From: Alcaligenaceae bacterium SAGV5
Lineage (GTDB): Bacteria > Pseudomonadota > Gammaproteobacteria > Burkholderiales > Burkholderiaceae_B
Assembly (NCBI GenBank): GCA_009360345.1
Contig: SPDP01000001.1
Span: 1,116,001-1,180,000, forward strand
Reading direction: 5' to 3'
Length of the DNA stretch: 64,000 bases
A model generated the notes under the pieces. That model worked only from the letters and a program-made list of their open reading frames with translations, did no database searches and was not told the DNA's origin. This document shows, in pieces, positions 1 to 8,699 of this stretch. The position numbers and the translations under genes are program-made. Positions within the stretch are counted from its first letter, which is position 1, and each line of letters opens with the position of its first letter.

Positions 1-398
1 TCGCGGCTATGGGCGACCTCGTTGCATACCATGCTGCTGGCGTCGGGGGAGGCCAGGACCACCGAGACGCGGTGCTCGTCGGCGAACTGTTGCATCAGCG
101 GCCGGGCCAGCACGACGAAATCGCTGTGGGAGGCCGCGGCGAAACCCAGCGCGAGGACCGGCATGCCCAGGCGGTAGGCGGCCCGCTGGGCCGAATATTC
201 CAGGTAGCCCGCCTCGAGCAGATTGGAGGTCAGCCGCGAGACGGTGGGCTTGGGCAGGCCGGTGAGCGCGGCCAGTTCGGAGTTGGTCAACCAGCCGTTC
301 TCCGGCTCGAAAGCGGAGAGTATCGTGAGTCCGCGGGCCAGGACGCGGACGTCCCGGGTGCCCGGTTGCCGAGATGACGGGTTGGCGACGTTCTGCAT
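1..398 (-). CDS. IclR-family transcriptional regulator (3' end outside window)
   Basis: Read on the minus strand from an ATG at 398, the frame stays open for 132 codons and runs off the window edge. Residues about 17-75 form the winged helix-turn-helix of IclR regulators (LARGLTILSAF, then LTNSELAALTGLPKPTVSRL). The start of the effector domain follows (RLGMPVLALGFAAASHSDF). IclR proteins are dimeric DNA-binding regulators of small catabolic operons. Only half of the gene is visible, so its ligand cannot be judged. It is followed upstream by a minus-strand aldo/keto reductase with its own ribosome binding site. Confidence 0.85.
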   Translation of the reverse strand, partial: MQNVANPSSRQPGTRDVRVLARGLTILSAFEPENGWLTNSELAALTGLPKPTVSRLTSNLLEAGYLEYSAQRAAYRLGMPVLALGFAAASHSDFVVLARPLMQQFADEHRVSVVLASPDASSMVCNEVAHSR

Positions 399-486
399 GA
401 GGCTGGGAAAGAAAATGGCCTCAATTGTATATGTGAACCTTCGCCGTATCGTGCAATCGGGCGGCCGCGGATACGCGGCGTTGCCC

Positions 487-1290
487 TTAGTCCCACTCGG
501 GCGCGAGCCCCTGGGGATCGACTTCGCGGCCATTGTGTTCCAGCGCGGCGATCCGTGCCATGTCGTCGGCATCGAGCGCGAGGTCGCGGGCGAGCAGGTT
601 GCTGGCCAGGTTCTCGCGCCTGGTGGAAGAGGGGATCACCGCATAGCCGAGTTGCAGCGCCCAGGCCAGCGCGACTTGCGCGACGGTGGCATGGTGCCTG
701 GCGGCGATCGCGGCCAGTACCGGATCCTTCAGCACTTTGCCGTAGGCCAGCGTCATGTAGGACGTCACGGTAATGCCTTGTTCCTTCAGGAACGCGGTCA
801 GCTTGCGGTTCTGCAGGTAGGGACTGAGCTCGATCTGGTTGGTGGCGATCTGGTCCTTGCCGACCGCCGCGATGGCTTCCTTCGTCAGCGCGATGTTGAA
901 GTTGGAGATGCCGATCTGCCGGGTCAGGCCCAGCGCCCTGGCCTCGGCCAGCGCCGTCATGGTTTCGTGCAGCTCGACGCCGTTGCCCGGCGCCGGCCAG
1001 TGGATCAGGGTCAGGTCCACGTAGTCGGTGCGCAGTTTGTCCAGGCTGCCGCGCAGGCTGGGCGCGAGCTTGTCCCGGGCGTAGTTGTCGGTCCAGATCT
1101 TGGTGGTCAGGAAGAGGTCGGCGCGCTTGACGCCGCTCTGGGCAACCGCCTGGCCGACCTCGGCCTCATTACCGTAGATCTGCGCGGTGTCGATGGCGCG
1201 GTAGCCCAGTTCCAGGGCATTGCTCACCGAGTCGATGACGGTCTGGCCGGTCAGGCGGAAAGTGCCGACGCCGAAGGAAGGGATGCTCAT
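487..1290 (-). CDS. dkgB: Aldo/keto reductase, DkgB type (2,5-diketo-D-gluconate reductase B-like)
   Basis: NADPH-dependent cytosolic reductase of the AKR superfamily, acting on small aldehydes and ketones such as methylglyoxal or 2,5-diketogluconate. The protein is 267 residues. The catalytic tetrad is visible as D34 and Y39 ([11 protein letters not shown]), K64 (LTTKIW) and H97 (LTLIHWP). The C-terminal cofactor region contains [11 protein letters not shown]. The frame is open further upstream, but the ATG at 1290 is preceded by AGGAG at good spacing and the AKR barrel begins at once ([13 protein letters not shown]), so that start was chosen. The physiological substrate is inferred only from family resemblance. 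Confidence 0.85.
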   Translation of the reverse strand: MSIPSFGVGTFRLTGQTVIDSVSNALELGYRAIDTAQIYGNEAEVGQAVAQSGVKRADLFLTTKIWTDNYARDKLAPSLRGSLDKLRTDYVDLTLIHWPAPGNGVELHETMTALAEARALGLTRQIGISNFNIALTKEAIAAVGKDQIATNQIELSPYLQNRKLTAFLKEQGITVTSYMTLAYGKVLKDPVLAAIAARHHATVAQVALAWALQLGYAVIPSSTRRENLASNLLARDLALDADDMARIAALEHNGREVDPQGLAPEWD

Positions 1291-1621
1291 GGAAAACTCC
1301 TGGATGGCGTGAGATGCCTTGCATTCTGCCGGCTTTGCGTGGGTGGATAAAGCCCATCGCCGGCCAAAGACATTTGAATTCCAGGCAAGAATCCCGGCGG
1401 GTCCTGGCATGTCGTTGCCGGCAGGCACGGGGAAGGGATAAGATACCCATCGCACGCGTCCTTCCGTGTTTTTTCGGACGCAGCCGTAAGCGTTTACGTC
1501 AACCAACGCATCACCAGCGGCACCCGTGGCCGGCTGGCGGTGTGCGTTGGCGCTGCGTCGTTCATCGTTCCCCTCCATCCCTCCGCGCCGTGCCGCCCTG
1601 ACTCCCAAGGAGCGGCGGTCG

Positions 1622-2827
1622 ATGTCGAACGTCCTGCAGTATTCCCCCTTGCGCCGGCTGGTCTGGATGACCACGGCGCTGTTCCTGAGCTATCTGGCCG
1701 TGGCCATGGCGATGCCGGCCGTGGCGGTGCATGTCTCGCACACGCTGGGCATGGGCAATGTTGCCTCGGGCCTGGCCGTTGGCATCGCGTTTCTTTCCAC
1801 CATTCTGAGCCGTGGCTGGGCGGGCCGGCTGGCCGACGAGCGCGGCGGCAAGTCGGGCATGTTCCGCGGACTGGCCCTGTATGCGTTGGCCGCGCTGCTA
1901 TGCCTGGCATCATCACTGCCGATGCTGGGCCATGGCATGGTGTCCTATGCGCTCCTGCTCGCGGGCCGGCTGCTGCTGGGCCTGGGCGAGAGTCTCGCTC
2001 TGGTCGGCATGCTGGCCTGGAGCATGGCCATGATGGGGCCGGCGCGTTCCGGGCTGGTAATGGCCGTGTTCGGCATGGGCATGTACGGCGCGTTCGCGGC
2101 TGGCGGTCCGCTGGGGTTGTGGCTGTTGCAGGAGCGGGGATTCCCGGGCCTGATGGCGATCTGCATCGCGCTGCCGCTGCTGGGCGCGCTGATGCTGTGG
2201 CCGCTCGCGCCCGCGGTGCCGGCGCAGGCGGGCCGGCGTCCGCCGTTCGCGCAGGTGCTCGGGCGCATCTGGCGGCCCGGTGTCGTGGTCGGCTTGCAAG
2301 GCATAGGTTTCGCCGCGTTGGGCGCGTTCTTCCCGTTGTATTTCCTCGCGCAGGGTTGGGAAGGCGCCGGCTATGGGCTGACGTGCTTCGGCCTGGGGTT
2401 CGTCGCGGTCCGGATATTGTTCGGTTCCCTGCCCGATCGCATCGGCGGCGTGCCGGTGGCGCTGGCGTCGCTGCTGGTGGAGGCGGTGGGGCAGGCGCTG
2501 CTCTGGTTGGCCCCGGGGCCGGAGGTCGCGATGGCGGGCGCGCTGCTGACGGGCATGGGATGCTCGATGGTGTTCCCGGCAATGGGGCTGGAAGCGGTCC
2601 GGCGTGTGCCGATGCATTTGCGCGGGACCGCCATAGGCGGTTTTGCCGCGTTCCAGGATCTGGCCTACGGGGTGACCGGGCCGCTTGCAGGGTGGATCGC
2701 CGATCACTTCGGCCATGCCCAGGTATTCCTGGTGGGCGGGATGGCGGCGGCGCTGGGCGCGGCGATCACGATGCGCTTGCGCGATGGCGGCCCGGCGTCG
2801 ACGTCCCGGGCCGGGCCTGCCCGGTGA
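1622..2827 (+). CDS. MFS transporter (sugar efflux / YfcJ-YhhS-like)
   Basis: Inner-membrane major facilitator of 401 residues with about 12 hydrophobic segments. The MFS loop signature between TM2 and TM3 reads [22 protein letters not shown] second, weaker copy stands in the C-terminal half (GSLPDRIGG). This arrangement is typical of drug/sugar exporters of the YhhS/YfcJ group. The ATG at 1622 follows AAGGAG by about nine bases; the open frame upstream of it is not membrane-like. It is transcribed away from the aldo/keto reductase. Substrate unknown. Confidence 0.85.
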   Translation: MSNVLQYSPLRRLVWMTTALFLSYLAVAMAMPAVAVHVSHTLGMGNVASGLAVGIAFLSTILSRGWAGRLADERGGKSGMFRGLALYALAALLCLASSLPMLGHGMVSYALLLAGRLLLGLGESLALVGMLAWSMAMMGPARSGLVMAVFGMGMYGAFAAGGPLGLWLLQERGFPGLMAICIALPLLGALMLWPLAPAVPAQAGRRPPFAQVLGRIWRPGVVVGLQGIGFAALGAFFPLYFLAQGWEGAGYGLTCFGLGFVAVRILFGSLPDRIGGVPVALASLLVEAVGQALLWLAPGPEVAMAGALLTGMGCSMVFPAMGLEAVRRVPMHLRGTAIGGFAAFQDLAYGVTGPLAGWIADHFGHAQVFLVGGMAAALGAAITMRLRDGGPASTSRAGPAR

Positions 2828-2947
2828 CCGGCAGGTAGCGCAGGGCGCGCAGGCAGATGCGGAGGTTGACGGGATCGGAGCGGAATTCCCAGGTTGCCAG
2901 TAATCTAGCAAACAAGGCCGCGATGGTCGCGCAAGAGGGTGGAGAAC

Positions 2948-3808
2948 ATGAACAACGAACGGGATGTGGCACCCGACAGCACCGCGGCGCGGGTGGCCTT
3001 GTGGCGCGCCCTGCATGTCGAGGTCGACGCGCCGCCGCACGTACTGGACGACGAGATCGGCCTGCGCCTGCTGGATCCGGAGCCGGGCTGGCAGCGCCGC
3101 GGGGACATGGACCAGGGGTTCACCCGGCCTTTCCGCGCGTCCATCGTGGCCCGGGCCCGTTTCATCGAGGACCTGGTGGCCGAACAGGCGGGCCGTGGGC
3201 TGGAACAGTACGTCATCCTGGGAGCCGGACTGGACAGTTTCGCGCAGCGCCGGCCGGACGTGGCGGCGCGGCTGCGGGTGTTCGAGATCGACCGGCCAGG
3301 GCCGCAGGCCTGGAAGCGCCGGCGGCTGCTCGAACTGGGGTTGGGCGTGCCGGACTGGCTACGTTTCGTGCCGGTGGATTTCGAGGCCGGGGAGTCCTGG
3401 TGGGGCAGGTTGACGGCGGCCGGTTTCGATGGCGGCAAGCCCGCGGTCGTGGTGTCCACGGGGGTCAGCATGTATCTGACGAAAGAGGCCAATGCCGCCA
3501 CGCTGCGCCAGATCGCGACGCTGGCGTCCGGGTCCACGTTCGCGATGACGTTCCTGTTGCCGCTGGGCATGGCCGACGCCGAGGTGCGTCCCGGCCTGGA
3601 AATGGCGGAGAAAGGCGCGCGCGCGAGCGGGACGCCGTTCTTGAGTTTCTTCCGGCCGATGGAGATCCTGGACCTGGCCCGCGGGCAGGGGTTCAAGGAG
3701 GCGCGGCACGTTTCGGCCGACGAACTGGCACGGCGGTATTTTTCAGACCGCGCGGATGGCCTGCGTCCGCCGGCCAATGCCGAGGAACTGCTGGTGGCCA
3801 CCACCTAG
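2948..3808 (+). CDS. Class I SAM-dependent methyltransferase (leucine carboxyl methyltransferase-like)
   Basis: Soluble 286-residue protein of the LCMT/TIGR00027-type methyltransferase family. SAM-binding motif I is LGAGLDSF at residues 91-98, followed by an acidic motif II (RVFEIDRPGPQAWKRR) that is diagnostic of this family. STGVSMYLT corresponds to the family motif VxEGVxMYL. The ATG at 2948 is preceded by GGTGGAG; a GTG nine bases upstream (2939) is an alternative start. The acceptor substrate is not predictable. The upstream 120 bases hold no other gene. Confidence 0.8.
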   Translation: MNNERDVAPDSTAARVALWRALHVEVDAPPHVLDDEIGLRLLDPEPGWQRRGDMDQGFTRPFRASIVARARFIEDLVAEQAGRGLEQYVILGAGLDSFAQRRPDVAARLRVFEIDRPGPQAWKRRRLLELGLGVPDWLRFVPVDFEAGESWWGRLTAAGFDGGKPAVVVSTGVSMYLTKEANAATLRQIATLASGSTFAMTFLLPLGMADAEVRPGLEMAEKGARASGTPFLSFFRPMEILDLARGQGFKEARHVSADELARRYFSDRADGLRPPANAEELLVATT

Positions 3809-3896
3809 TTTCGGGATGAGCGCGGATTTAGCGTGTCTCCTCGTCTGTTGCGGGGCATGCGGGCAGGATGGGAGGCTGCGCGGACGGCCGGATGCC

Positions 3897-4721
3897 CTAT
3901 AGGAATCGAGTCGGCGCAATGATGGTGCGCCACATATGCGCCGAACTGCTGTGGTCGTTGCCGAGGCCTTCCTTGGGCTGGCGGAAATTCCTGCCGATGA
4001 TGTCGGTGAATTCTTCCAGCTCGACGGTTTTCCTGTCGTCGAAGGAGTAGATGTCGTTGATGGTGATCAGGCGCGCGGTCATGTACCACTTGTGCTTGCG
4101 CGCGTAGGCGTGGGCTTCCTGCATCGCGGTGGACGGTACATAACCACGGCCGAAATACTTGACATACAACTCGGGATATTCGTAGCCGACCTCGGGGTCC
4201 GGAAAGAATCTCAATGCCTGATGGTAGCGGATGGCCCACGCGATTTCTTCGTCGACGTAGGGCTCGACCATCTGCGCCCCCCAGTAGCCATGGTCGGACT
4301 GGATGAAGCCGACGACGGATATGTCATGCAGCAGACAGGCCAGAATGACTTTCTCATCGTGTCCAGCTTCTTTGGCAAGCGCGGCGCTCTGCAATAAATG
4401 CTGTTTCGCCGGGCGGAAGCGTTTTTCGAAAAAATCGGACAACGTCGGTTTGGCCGGCATTTTCTGCAAGCGGGGATCTTCGTCCATCAGCAGATGTTCG
4501 CCGGGGACATAGGCCCGGGGGCGGGGCGCGGTGGGGTCCCATTCGCCCGAGGTGTAAATGGTCGATTTGACCGCGGTTTTTTCCAAGGCTTCCGCCATGG
4601 CGTACTCGATGGCATCCGCGCGCTCGTTGACGGGCAGGTGCCGAGACGCGGCCGCCGCGGCATCGGCCGCCGATTGAATTGCGGATTTCTCGTCGGTGTT
4701 CATGGGTTTCTGCGATCGCAT
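3897..4721 (-). CDS. HD-domain metalloprotein, possible diiron oxygenase of the PhnZ/MIOX type
   Basis: Cytosolic protein of 274 residues (or 268 if it begins at the ATG at 4703; neither start has a strong Shine-Dalgarno). An HD fold covers about residues 95-230. Visible candidate ligands are H108, H132-D133 (CLLHDI), H144 (SDHGYWGAQ), H167 (AIRYHQALRFF) and D223 (TINDIYSFD). The two extra histidines between HD and the final Asp indicate a binuclear site. The spacing resembles that of the diiron oxygenases PhnZ and myo-inositol oxygenase more than simple phosphohydrolases. It is divergently transcribed from a Bug receptor, suggesting that it acts on an imported compound. Function is inference; HD phosphohydrolase is the alternative. 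Confidence 0.7.
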   Translation of the reverse strand: MRSQKPMNTDEKSAIQSAADAAAAASRHLPVNERADAIEYAMAEALEKTAVKSTIYTSGEWDPTAPRPRAYVPGEHLLMDEDPRLQKMPAKPTLSDFFEKRFRPAKQHLLQSAALAKEAGHDEKVILACLLHDISVVGFIQSDHGYWGAQMVEPYVDEEIAWAIRYHQALRFFPDPEVGYEYPELYVKYFGRGYVPSTAMQEAHAYARKHKWYMTARLITINDIYSFDDRKTVELEEFTDIIGRNFRQPKEGLGNDHSSSAHMWRTIIAPTRFL

Positions 4722-4907
4722 GCCTGGATTGTCTGATTACCGAATCTGCCGGCTCGATGCGGGCCGGGGCCGGGAAATTAAAGCGGGTAAACGCCGGGTG
4801 GGGAAACAAATAAACTCTATCTCTTGATCGAACAAAGCGAATAATGCATCGCGCTAATCCACGTATGATTCCCAGCCGAAAATCAAATTAAAAAAGGGGG
4901 AGTCGCC

Positions 4908-5921
4908 ATGGCATGCATCGAGAAAAAATCTTCGAATGGATCCCGTACCAGCATTTTATTTCTGGCGTCGGCGTTGACGCCGTTCGTACCGGCAGGAGCG
5001 TGGGCGCAAGGCACTGCCGAAGCCGGTTATCCGACCCGGCCGCTTACTTTCGTCGTGGCCCAGACCGCGGGCGGACTCGTCGATACCTTTACACGCTCGA
5101 TGGCCAGGCATCTATCGGCGCGCCTAGGCAGGCAAATCGTGGTCGAGAACAAGCCGGGCGCCAGCCAGGCTATTGGCGCCGAGGCGGTGGCCAAGGCCGC
5201 GCCGGATGGCTATACGTTCTTTGTCGGGGCGCAAAGCGCCATGGTCTTGAATGTCGTGTCGAAGAAGAGCGTGCCGTACGATCCGGTCGCTGATTTTTCT
5301 CCCGTCGGTTTGTTGTTCCGAACACCTTTCTACCTGGTGGTGAACAATTCGGTTCCCGCCAGAACGGTCGGGGAGTTGATCGCGCTGGCCAAGGCGAAAC
5401 CGGGCAAGTTGACCTATGCCTCCACCGGCCATGGCAGCGGTCATCATTTCACCGCCGAGATGTTCAAGGTCAGCACCGGCACGAATATCCTGCACGTGCC
5501 TTATAAGGGAAGCGCGCCGGCCATCACCGATTTGCGCGGCGGGCAGGTCGACATGATGTTCGAGGGCGGTGCTTCGGCCTTGCCCATGGCCAAGGCCGGC
5601 AATCTGCGCGTGCTGGGCGCGACCAGTGCCAAGCGTACCGAGGCGATGCCGGAGTTGCCTACGCTCAACGAGACCATCCCCGGTTTCGGGGTATCGATCT
5701 GGGTTGGCCTGTTCGCGCCGGCGGGAACCCCCAGGCCGATCATCGACCGCATCAATCTTGAAGTCGCGGATTTCCTGCGCCAGCCGGCCACTCATGAGCA
5801 AGGGAAGGCATTTGGCATCGAAATCACGCCGAGCACGCCGGAGGAAGTCAGCGCCATCCTCAAGGAAGAGCTGCCGGCGTGGGCGAGGGTCGTGCGCGAA
5901 GCGGGGATACAGCAAGAGTAG
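4908..5921 (+). CDS. Bug/TctC-family periplasmic solute receptor
   Basis: Tripartite tricarboxylate transporter receptor of 337 residues. A Sec signal peptide ends near AWA (31-33). Mature-domain landmarks are YPTRPLTFVVAQTAGG, VVENKPGASQAIGA, AAPDGYTFFVG and the highly conserved HVPYKGSAPAITDL, followed by a LFAPAGTPRPII segment. Such receptors bind carboxylates, amino acids or aromatic acids in the periplasm. No TctA/TctB membrane partner is present nearby. GGGGAG stands upstream of the ATG. Its divergent partner is the HD-domain protein, with a shared 186-base control region between them. Confidence 0.9.
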   Translation: MACIEKKSSNGSRTSILFLASALTPFVPAGAWAQGTAEAGYPTRPLTFVVAQTAGGLVDTFTRSMARHLSARLGRQIVVENKPGASQAIGAEAVAKAAPDGYTFFVGAQSAMVLNVVSKKSVPYDPVADFSPVGLLFRTPFYLVVNNSVPARTVGELIALAKAKPGKLTYASTGHGSGHHFTAEMFKVSTGTNILHVPYKGSAPAITDLRGGQVDMMFEGGASALPMAKAGNLRVLGATSAKRTEAMPELPTLNETIPGFGVSIWVGLFAPAGTPRPIIDRINLEVADFLRQPATHEQGKAFGIEITPSTPEEVSAILKEELPAWARVVREAGIQQE

Positions 5922-6051
5922 TGAATGGCGGGCATGATGATGCTCGCGCCGCATGCTCATGCCTGTCGTCCGGTCTTTTAACAGGAGGCTTGCGCATCAT
6001 GCGCATTTCACCGATCGAGAGTCCGTGGTCCCGCGTGATCCGTTCACCATT

Positions 6052-6074
6052 GTTGTGAAAACCTGTTTCACAAC
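6052..6074. promoter_or_regulatory. Perfect inverted repeat upstream of lipoprotein gene
   Basis: GTTGTGAAA and TTTCACAAC form 9-base perfect arms around a 5-base spacer, 60 bases before the lipoprotein start at 6134. It could be a regulator operator or a hairpin in the leader. It resembles a CRP site superficially, but the TGTGA and TCACA half-sites are nine bases apart instead of six. Confidence 0.45.
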
Positions 6075-6133
6075 GGCGCGGAAATCGCCGCGCGTTGGGT
6101 TATCCTCCCGGCAACGCGACGAACGGATCCCGC

Positions 6134-6865
6134 ATGACCAGGTTCAGGATGGCGGGCGCGGCGGCGGTGGCTTTTTCCCTTCTGGCCGGCTGTGCCCAGT
6201 ACACCGCGATGCCCCGCCCCGGCTACGAGTCGCGGGGTACCGAGGACATGTCCTCGGACCAGATGATGCAGACCGACTTCAACCGGACCCTGACCATCGC
6301 CATGCGCGACAACCTGTCGAGCCTGATGGCGCTGATGACCAAGCTCTACAAGCGGAACCCGCGCGAATGGCGCAAGTCGGGCAAGCCCTCGATGGAGGTC
6401 GCCGCCGAGACGGTCAGGCGGTCCATCGATGCCCGCACGCCACCCGCCGGGCTCCAGGGACTGGGCGACGTCGAGATCCTGGCGGTGTCGCTCGATCCTG
6501 CCTATACGGGCGACCGCGTCGCCGCGTTCATCTACGGGATGGCCGACACCATCGTCGCGGCGCACGACGGCAAGACGCGTTTCTATGCCTTCGACCTGCT
6601 GGACGGCGGCAGGGTCTACAACGCGGCCCGCAATGTCGAGGCGGCGGCCTGGCTGCTGGGCACCCGGCGTGATGCCAAGGGCGAGCCGCTGCTGCTGGCC
6701 AACGAGTGGACGGACAAACAGGTCAACCTGAGCTTCGAGCGCGAGTTCGGCGCGGTCATCGGCCGCCTGGACCTGATCGCCAATCTGCTGGGCGAGAATT
6801 CGCGCCGGTTGGGCATCAACTACGCGCAGAACCTGATGCTGTTCTCTTTCTTGCCGGTGCGCTAG
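6134..6865 (+). CDS. Predicted lipoprotein of unknown function
   Basis: The 243-residue product starts with a lipoprotein signal peptide whose lipobox is LLAGC, giving lipidation at C20. No recognised catalytic motif is seen in the remainder. The C-terminal part contains a hydrophobic stretch (NVEAAAWLLGT) and a segment rich in Asn and Arg (LIANLLGENSRRLGINYAQN). It is likely anchored in the inner or outer membrane facing the periplasm. The ATG at 6134 was chosen because it puts a positively charged n-region directly before the hydrophobic core; an in-frame ATG at 6095 would add 13 polar residues. The ada gene converges on it with a 10-base gap. Confidence 0.8.
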   Translation: MTRFRMAGAAAVAFSLLAGCAQYTAMPRPGYESRGTEDMSSDQMMQTDFNRTLTIAMRDNLSSLMALMTKLYKRNPREWRKSGKPSMEVAAETVRRSIDARTPPAGLQGLGDVEILAVSLDPAYTGDRVAAFIYGMADTIVAAHDGKTRFYAFDLLDGGRVYNAARNVEAAAWLLGTRRDAKGEPLLLANEWTDKQVNLSFEREFGAVIGRLDLIANLLGENSRRLGINYAQNLMLFSFLPVR

Positions 6866-6875
6866 GACCGCGCCG

Positions 6876-7973
6876 TCATTTCCCTTCGCGGCCGAGCAGC
6901 GCGCGTTTGCGGTCCACGCCCCAGCGGTAGCCTGACAGGTCGCCGTCGCGCCGGATGACCCGGTGGCACGGGATGGCCACGGCGATGCGGTTGGCGCCGC
7001 AGGCCTGGGCGACGGCACGCACGGCCCGGGGCGCGCCGATGCGCTGTGCGATCTCGGCGTAGCTGGCGGTCCGGCCCGGCGGGATCTCGCGCAGGGCCTG
7101 CCAGACGCGTTCCTGGAAGGCGGTGCCGCGCACGTCCAGCGGCAGGTTCAGTCCGATCGAAGGGGCTTCGATGAACCCGACCACCTGGGCCACCAGTTGT
7201 TCGAAATCCGCGTCGCCACCGATCAGCGTGGCCTTGGGAAATTGGTCCTGCAGGTCGCGTACCAATGTTTCCGGATCGTCGCCCAGCAGGATGGCGCAGA
7301 TGCCGCGCTGGCTTTGCGCGACCAGGATGGCGCCGAGCGAACACTGGCCCACCGCGAAGCGGATGACGGCGCCCGCGCCCCCGGCGCGGTAGTCGCGCGC
7401 CCGCATGCCCAGCAACTGGTCGGACGTTTCGTAGAACCGGCTGTTGGAATTGAATCCCGCCTCGTAGATGGCATCGGTGACCGAGGCGTCGGGCTCGCCC
7501 AGTTCCTCGCGCAACCGACGGGCGCGCCGGGCCGACGCGTAGGCCTTGGGCGTCAGGCCGGTTTCCGCCTTGAATACGCGGTGGAAGTGGTAGGGGCTCA
7601 TGCCCGCCTGGGCGGCCAGCTCCGCGAGGCCGGGGGGCGTTTCGGCGCTTTCGATCAGCTGGCAGGCACGGGCGATCAGCGCCGCGCGTTCGCGGGCGGC
7701 ATCGGGTCCGTCCCGCAGCCGCCGGCTGGCGCGGTAGCCGGCCGCCTCGGCGTCCCGCGGCGAGTCGAAAAATTCAACGTTGGCGCGGCGGGGCAGCCGC
7801 GCCCGGGAACCGGGGCGGCAGTACACGCCGGTCGTGCGCACGGCATAGACGAAATGGGGATCGGCGCCGGCGTCGCGCGCCTGGACCGCCCGCCAGCGGG
7901 CGTCGTCGGTGGCGTAGTCGGCTGGTGGCGGAAGGCGCGTATCCATGGCGGATGTTCCGGTGTTCGTGGTCAT
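6876..7973 (-). CDS. ada: Ada-type regulator / O6-methylguanine-DNA methyltransferase with degenerate zinc site
   Basis: 365 residues with the Ada layout: N-terminal Ada_Zn-like region (about 20-88), AraC-type helix-turn-helix (about 95-190; AAQAGMSPYHFHRVFKAETG), then a methyltransferase domain with the acceptor motif PCHRV (C336). The protein repairs O6-alkylguanine by suicidal transfer and normally activates ada-regulon genes after methyl-phosphotriester repair at an N-terminal Cys. Here only that acceptor-equivalent Cys remains (C52 in GVYCRPGS); the positions of the other three zinc ligands are S56, S83 and L86. It lies downstream of alkB on the same strand with a 66-base gap. Repair activity is likely; methyl-phosphotriester sensing is doubtful. 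Confidence 0.92.
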   Translation of the reverse strand: MTTNTGTSAMDTRLPPPADYATDDARWRAVQARDAGADPHFVYAVRTTGVYCRPGSRARLPRRANVEFFDSPRDAEAAGYRASRRLRDGPDAARERAALIARACQLIESAETPPGLAELAAQAGMSPYHFHRVFKAETGLTPKAYASARRARRLREELGEPDASVTDAIYEAGFNSNSRFYETSDQLLGMRARDYRAGGAGAVIRFAVGQCSLGAILVAQSQRGICAILLGDDPETLVRDLQDQFPKATLIGGDADFEQLVAQVVGFIEAPSIGLNLPLDVRGTAFQERVWQALREIPPGRTASYAEIAQRIGAPRAVRAVAQACGANRIAVAIPCHRVIRRDGDLSGYRWGVDRKRALLGREGK

Positions 7974-8039
7974 GGCCTCAGGATAGAGAATAGTCCGGGC
8001 GCAAGCGCTCCGTTTCTTGCGCGCGAATTCCGGCGCGAC

Positions 8040-8690
8040 TCACCCCGCCTTCCTGAACGTGAAGTTGACGCGCTGGCTGCCCAGGACCGGATGGGGGACG
8101 CCGGCCAGCGGCATCACGCCGTGGTAGCGCAGGCGGTCCGGGCCGCCCCAGACCGCGATGTCGCCGTGATGAAGTTCGAGCCGGGCCGCCTTGTCCGAGC
8201 GCTGGTGGCCGCCGAACAGGAAGACCGCCGGCATGCCCAGGGACACCGAGACGATGGGGGCGTCGAAGTCGCGTTCGTTCTTGTCCTGATGCAATGACAT
8301 CCGCGCGCCTGGCAGGTAGCGGTTGATCAGGCAGGCGTCGGGTTCGAAGCCCGGGAAGCCCGCGGCGTCGGCGGCTTCCCGGGCCAGCGTGGCGAAGACC
8401 GCCGGCATGGCGGGCCAGGGAAGGCCGGTGGCCGGGTCGGTGCGCGAATACCGGTAGCCGTGGCGGTCGGTTGTCCAGCCCAGCGCGCCGCAGTTGGTCA
8501 GCGCGACCGACATGGTGAAGCCGCCGGGCGTCACCATCTGGCGGAACGGCGCGGCCTCGGCGACACCGGCGATGGCGGGCAGCAATTGGTCGACGCGGGG
8601 CAGGGCGAAGCCGCGCAGCAGGAACGCCCGCGGTCCCATGGGCTCGGGCTGGCCAGAGGCCGGGTCGGAGAAGAGGTCGAGTGTCTGCAT
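8040..8690 (-). CDS. alkB: AlkB, Fe(II)/2-oxoglutarate DNA demethylase
   Basis: 216-residue dioxygenase that removes 1-methyladenine and 3-methylcytosine lesions by oxidative demethylation. Iron ligands are H134 and D136 (SLHQDKNERD) and H190 (RYHGV); 2-oxoglutarate binding arginines are R207 and R213 (QRVNFTFR). These positions are offset by a constant three residues from the E. coli enzyme as I recall its numbering (H131, D133, H187, R204, R210). It begins 9 bases after the stop of the upstream 2OG oxygenase and precedes ada, so the three probably form an alkylation-damage operon. Confidence 0.95.
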   Translation of the reverse strand: MQTLDLFSDPASGQPEPMGPRAFLLRGFALPRVDQLLPAIAGVAEAAPFRQMVTPGGFTMSVALTNCGALGWTTDRHGYRYSRTDPATGLPWPAMPAVFATLAREAADAAGFPGFEPDACLINRYLPGARMSLHQDKNERDFDAPIVSVSLGMPAVFLFGGHQRSDKAARLELHHGDIAVWGGPDRLRYHGVMPLAGVPHPVLGSQRVNFTFRKAG

Positions 8691-8699
8691 GGTCCTGCG

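Noticed and set aside
6052..6074. CRP/FNR-type binding site
   Set aside because: Half-sites TGTGA and TCACA are present, but their separation is nine bases, not the six required.
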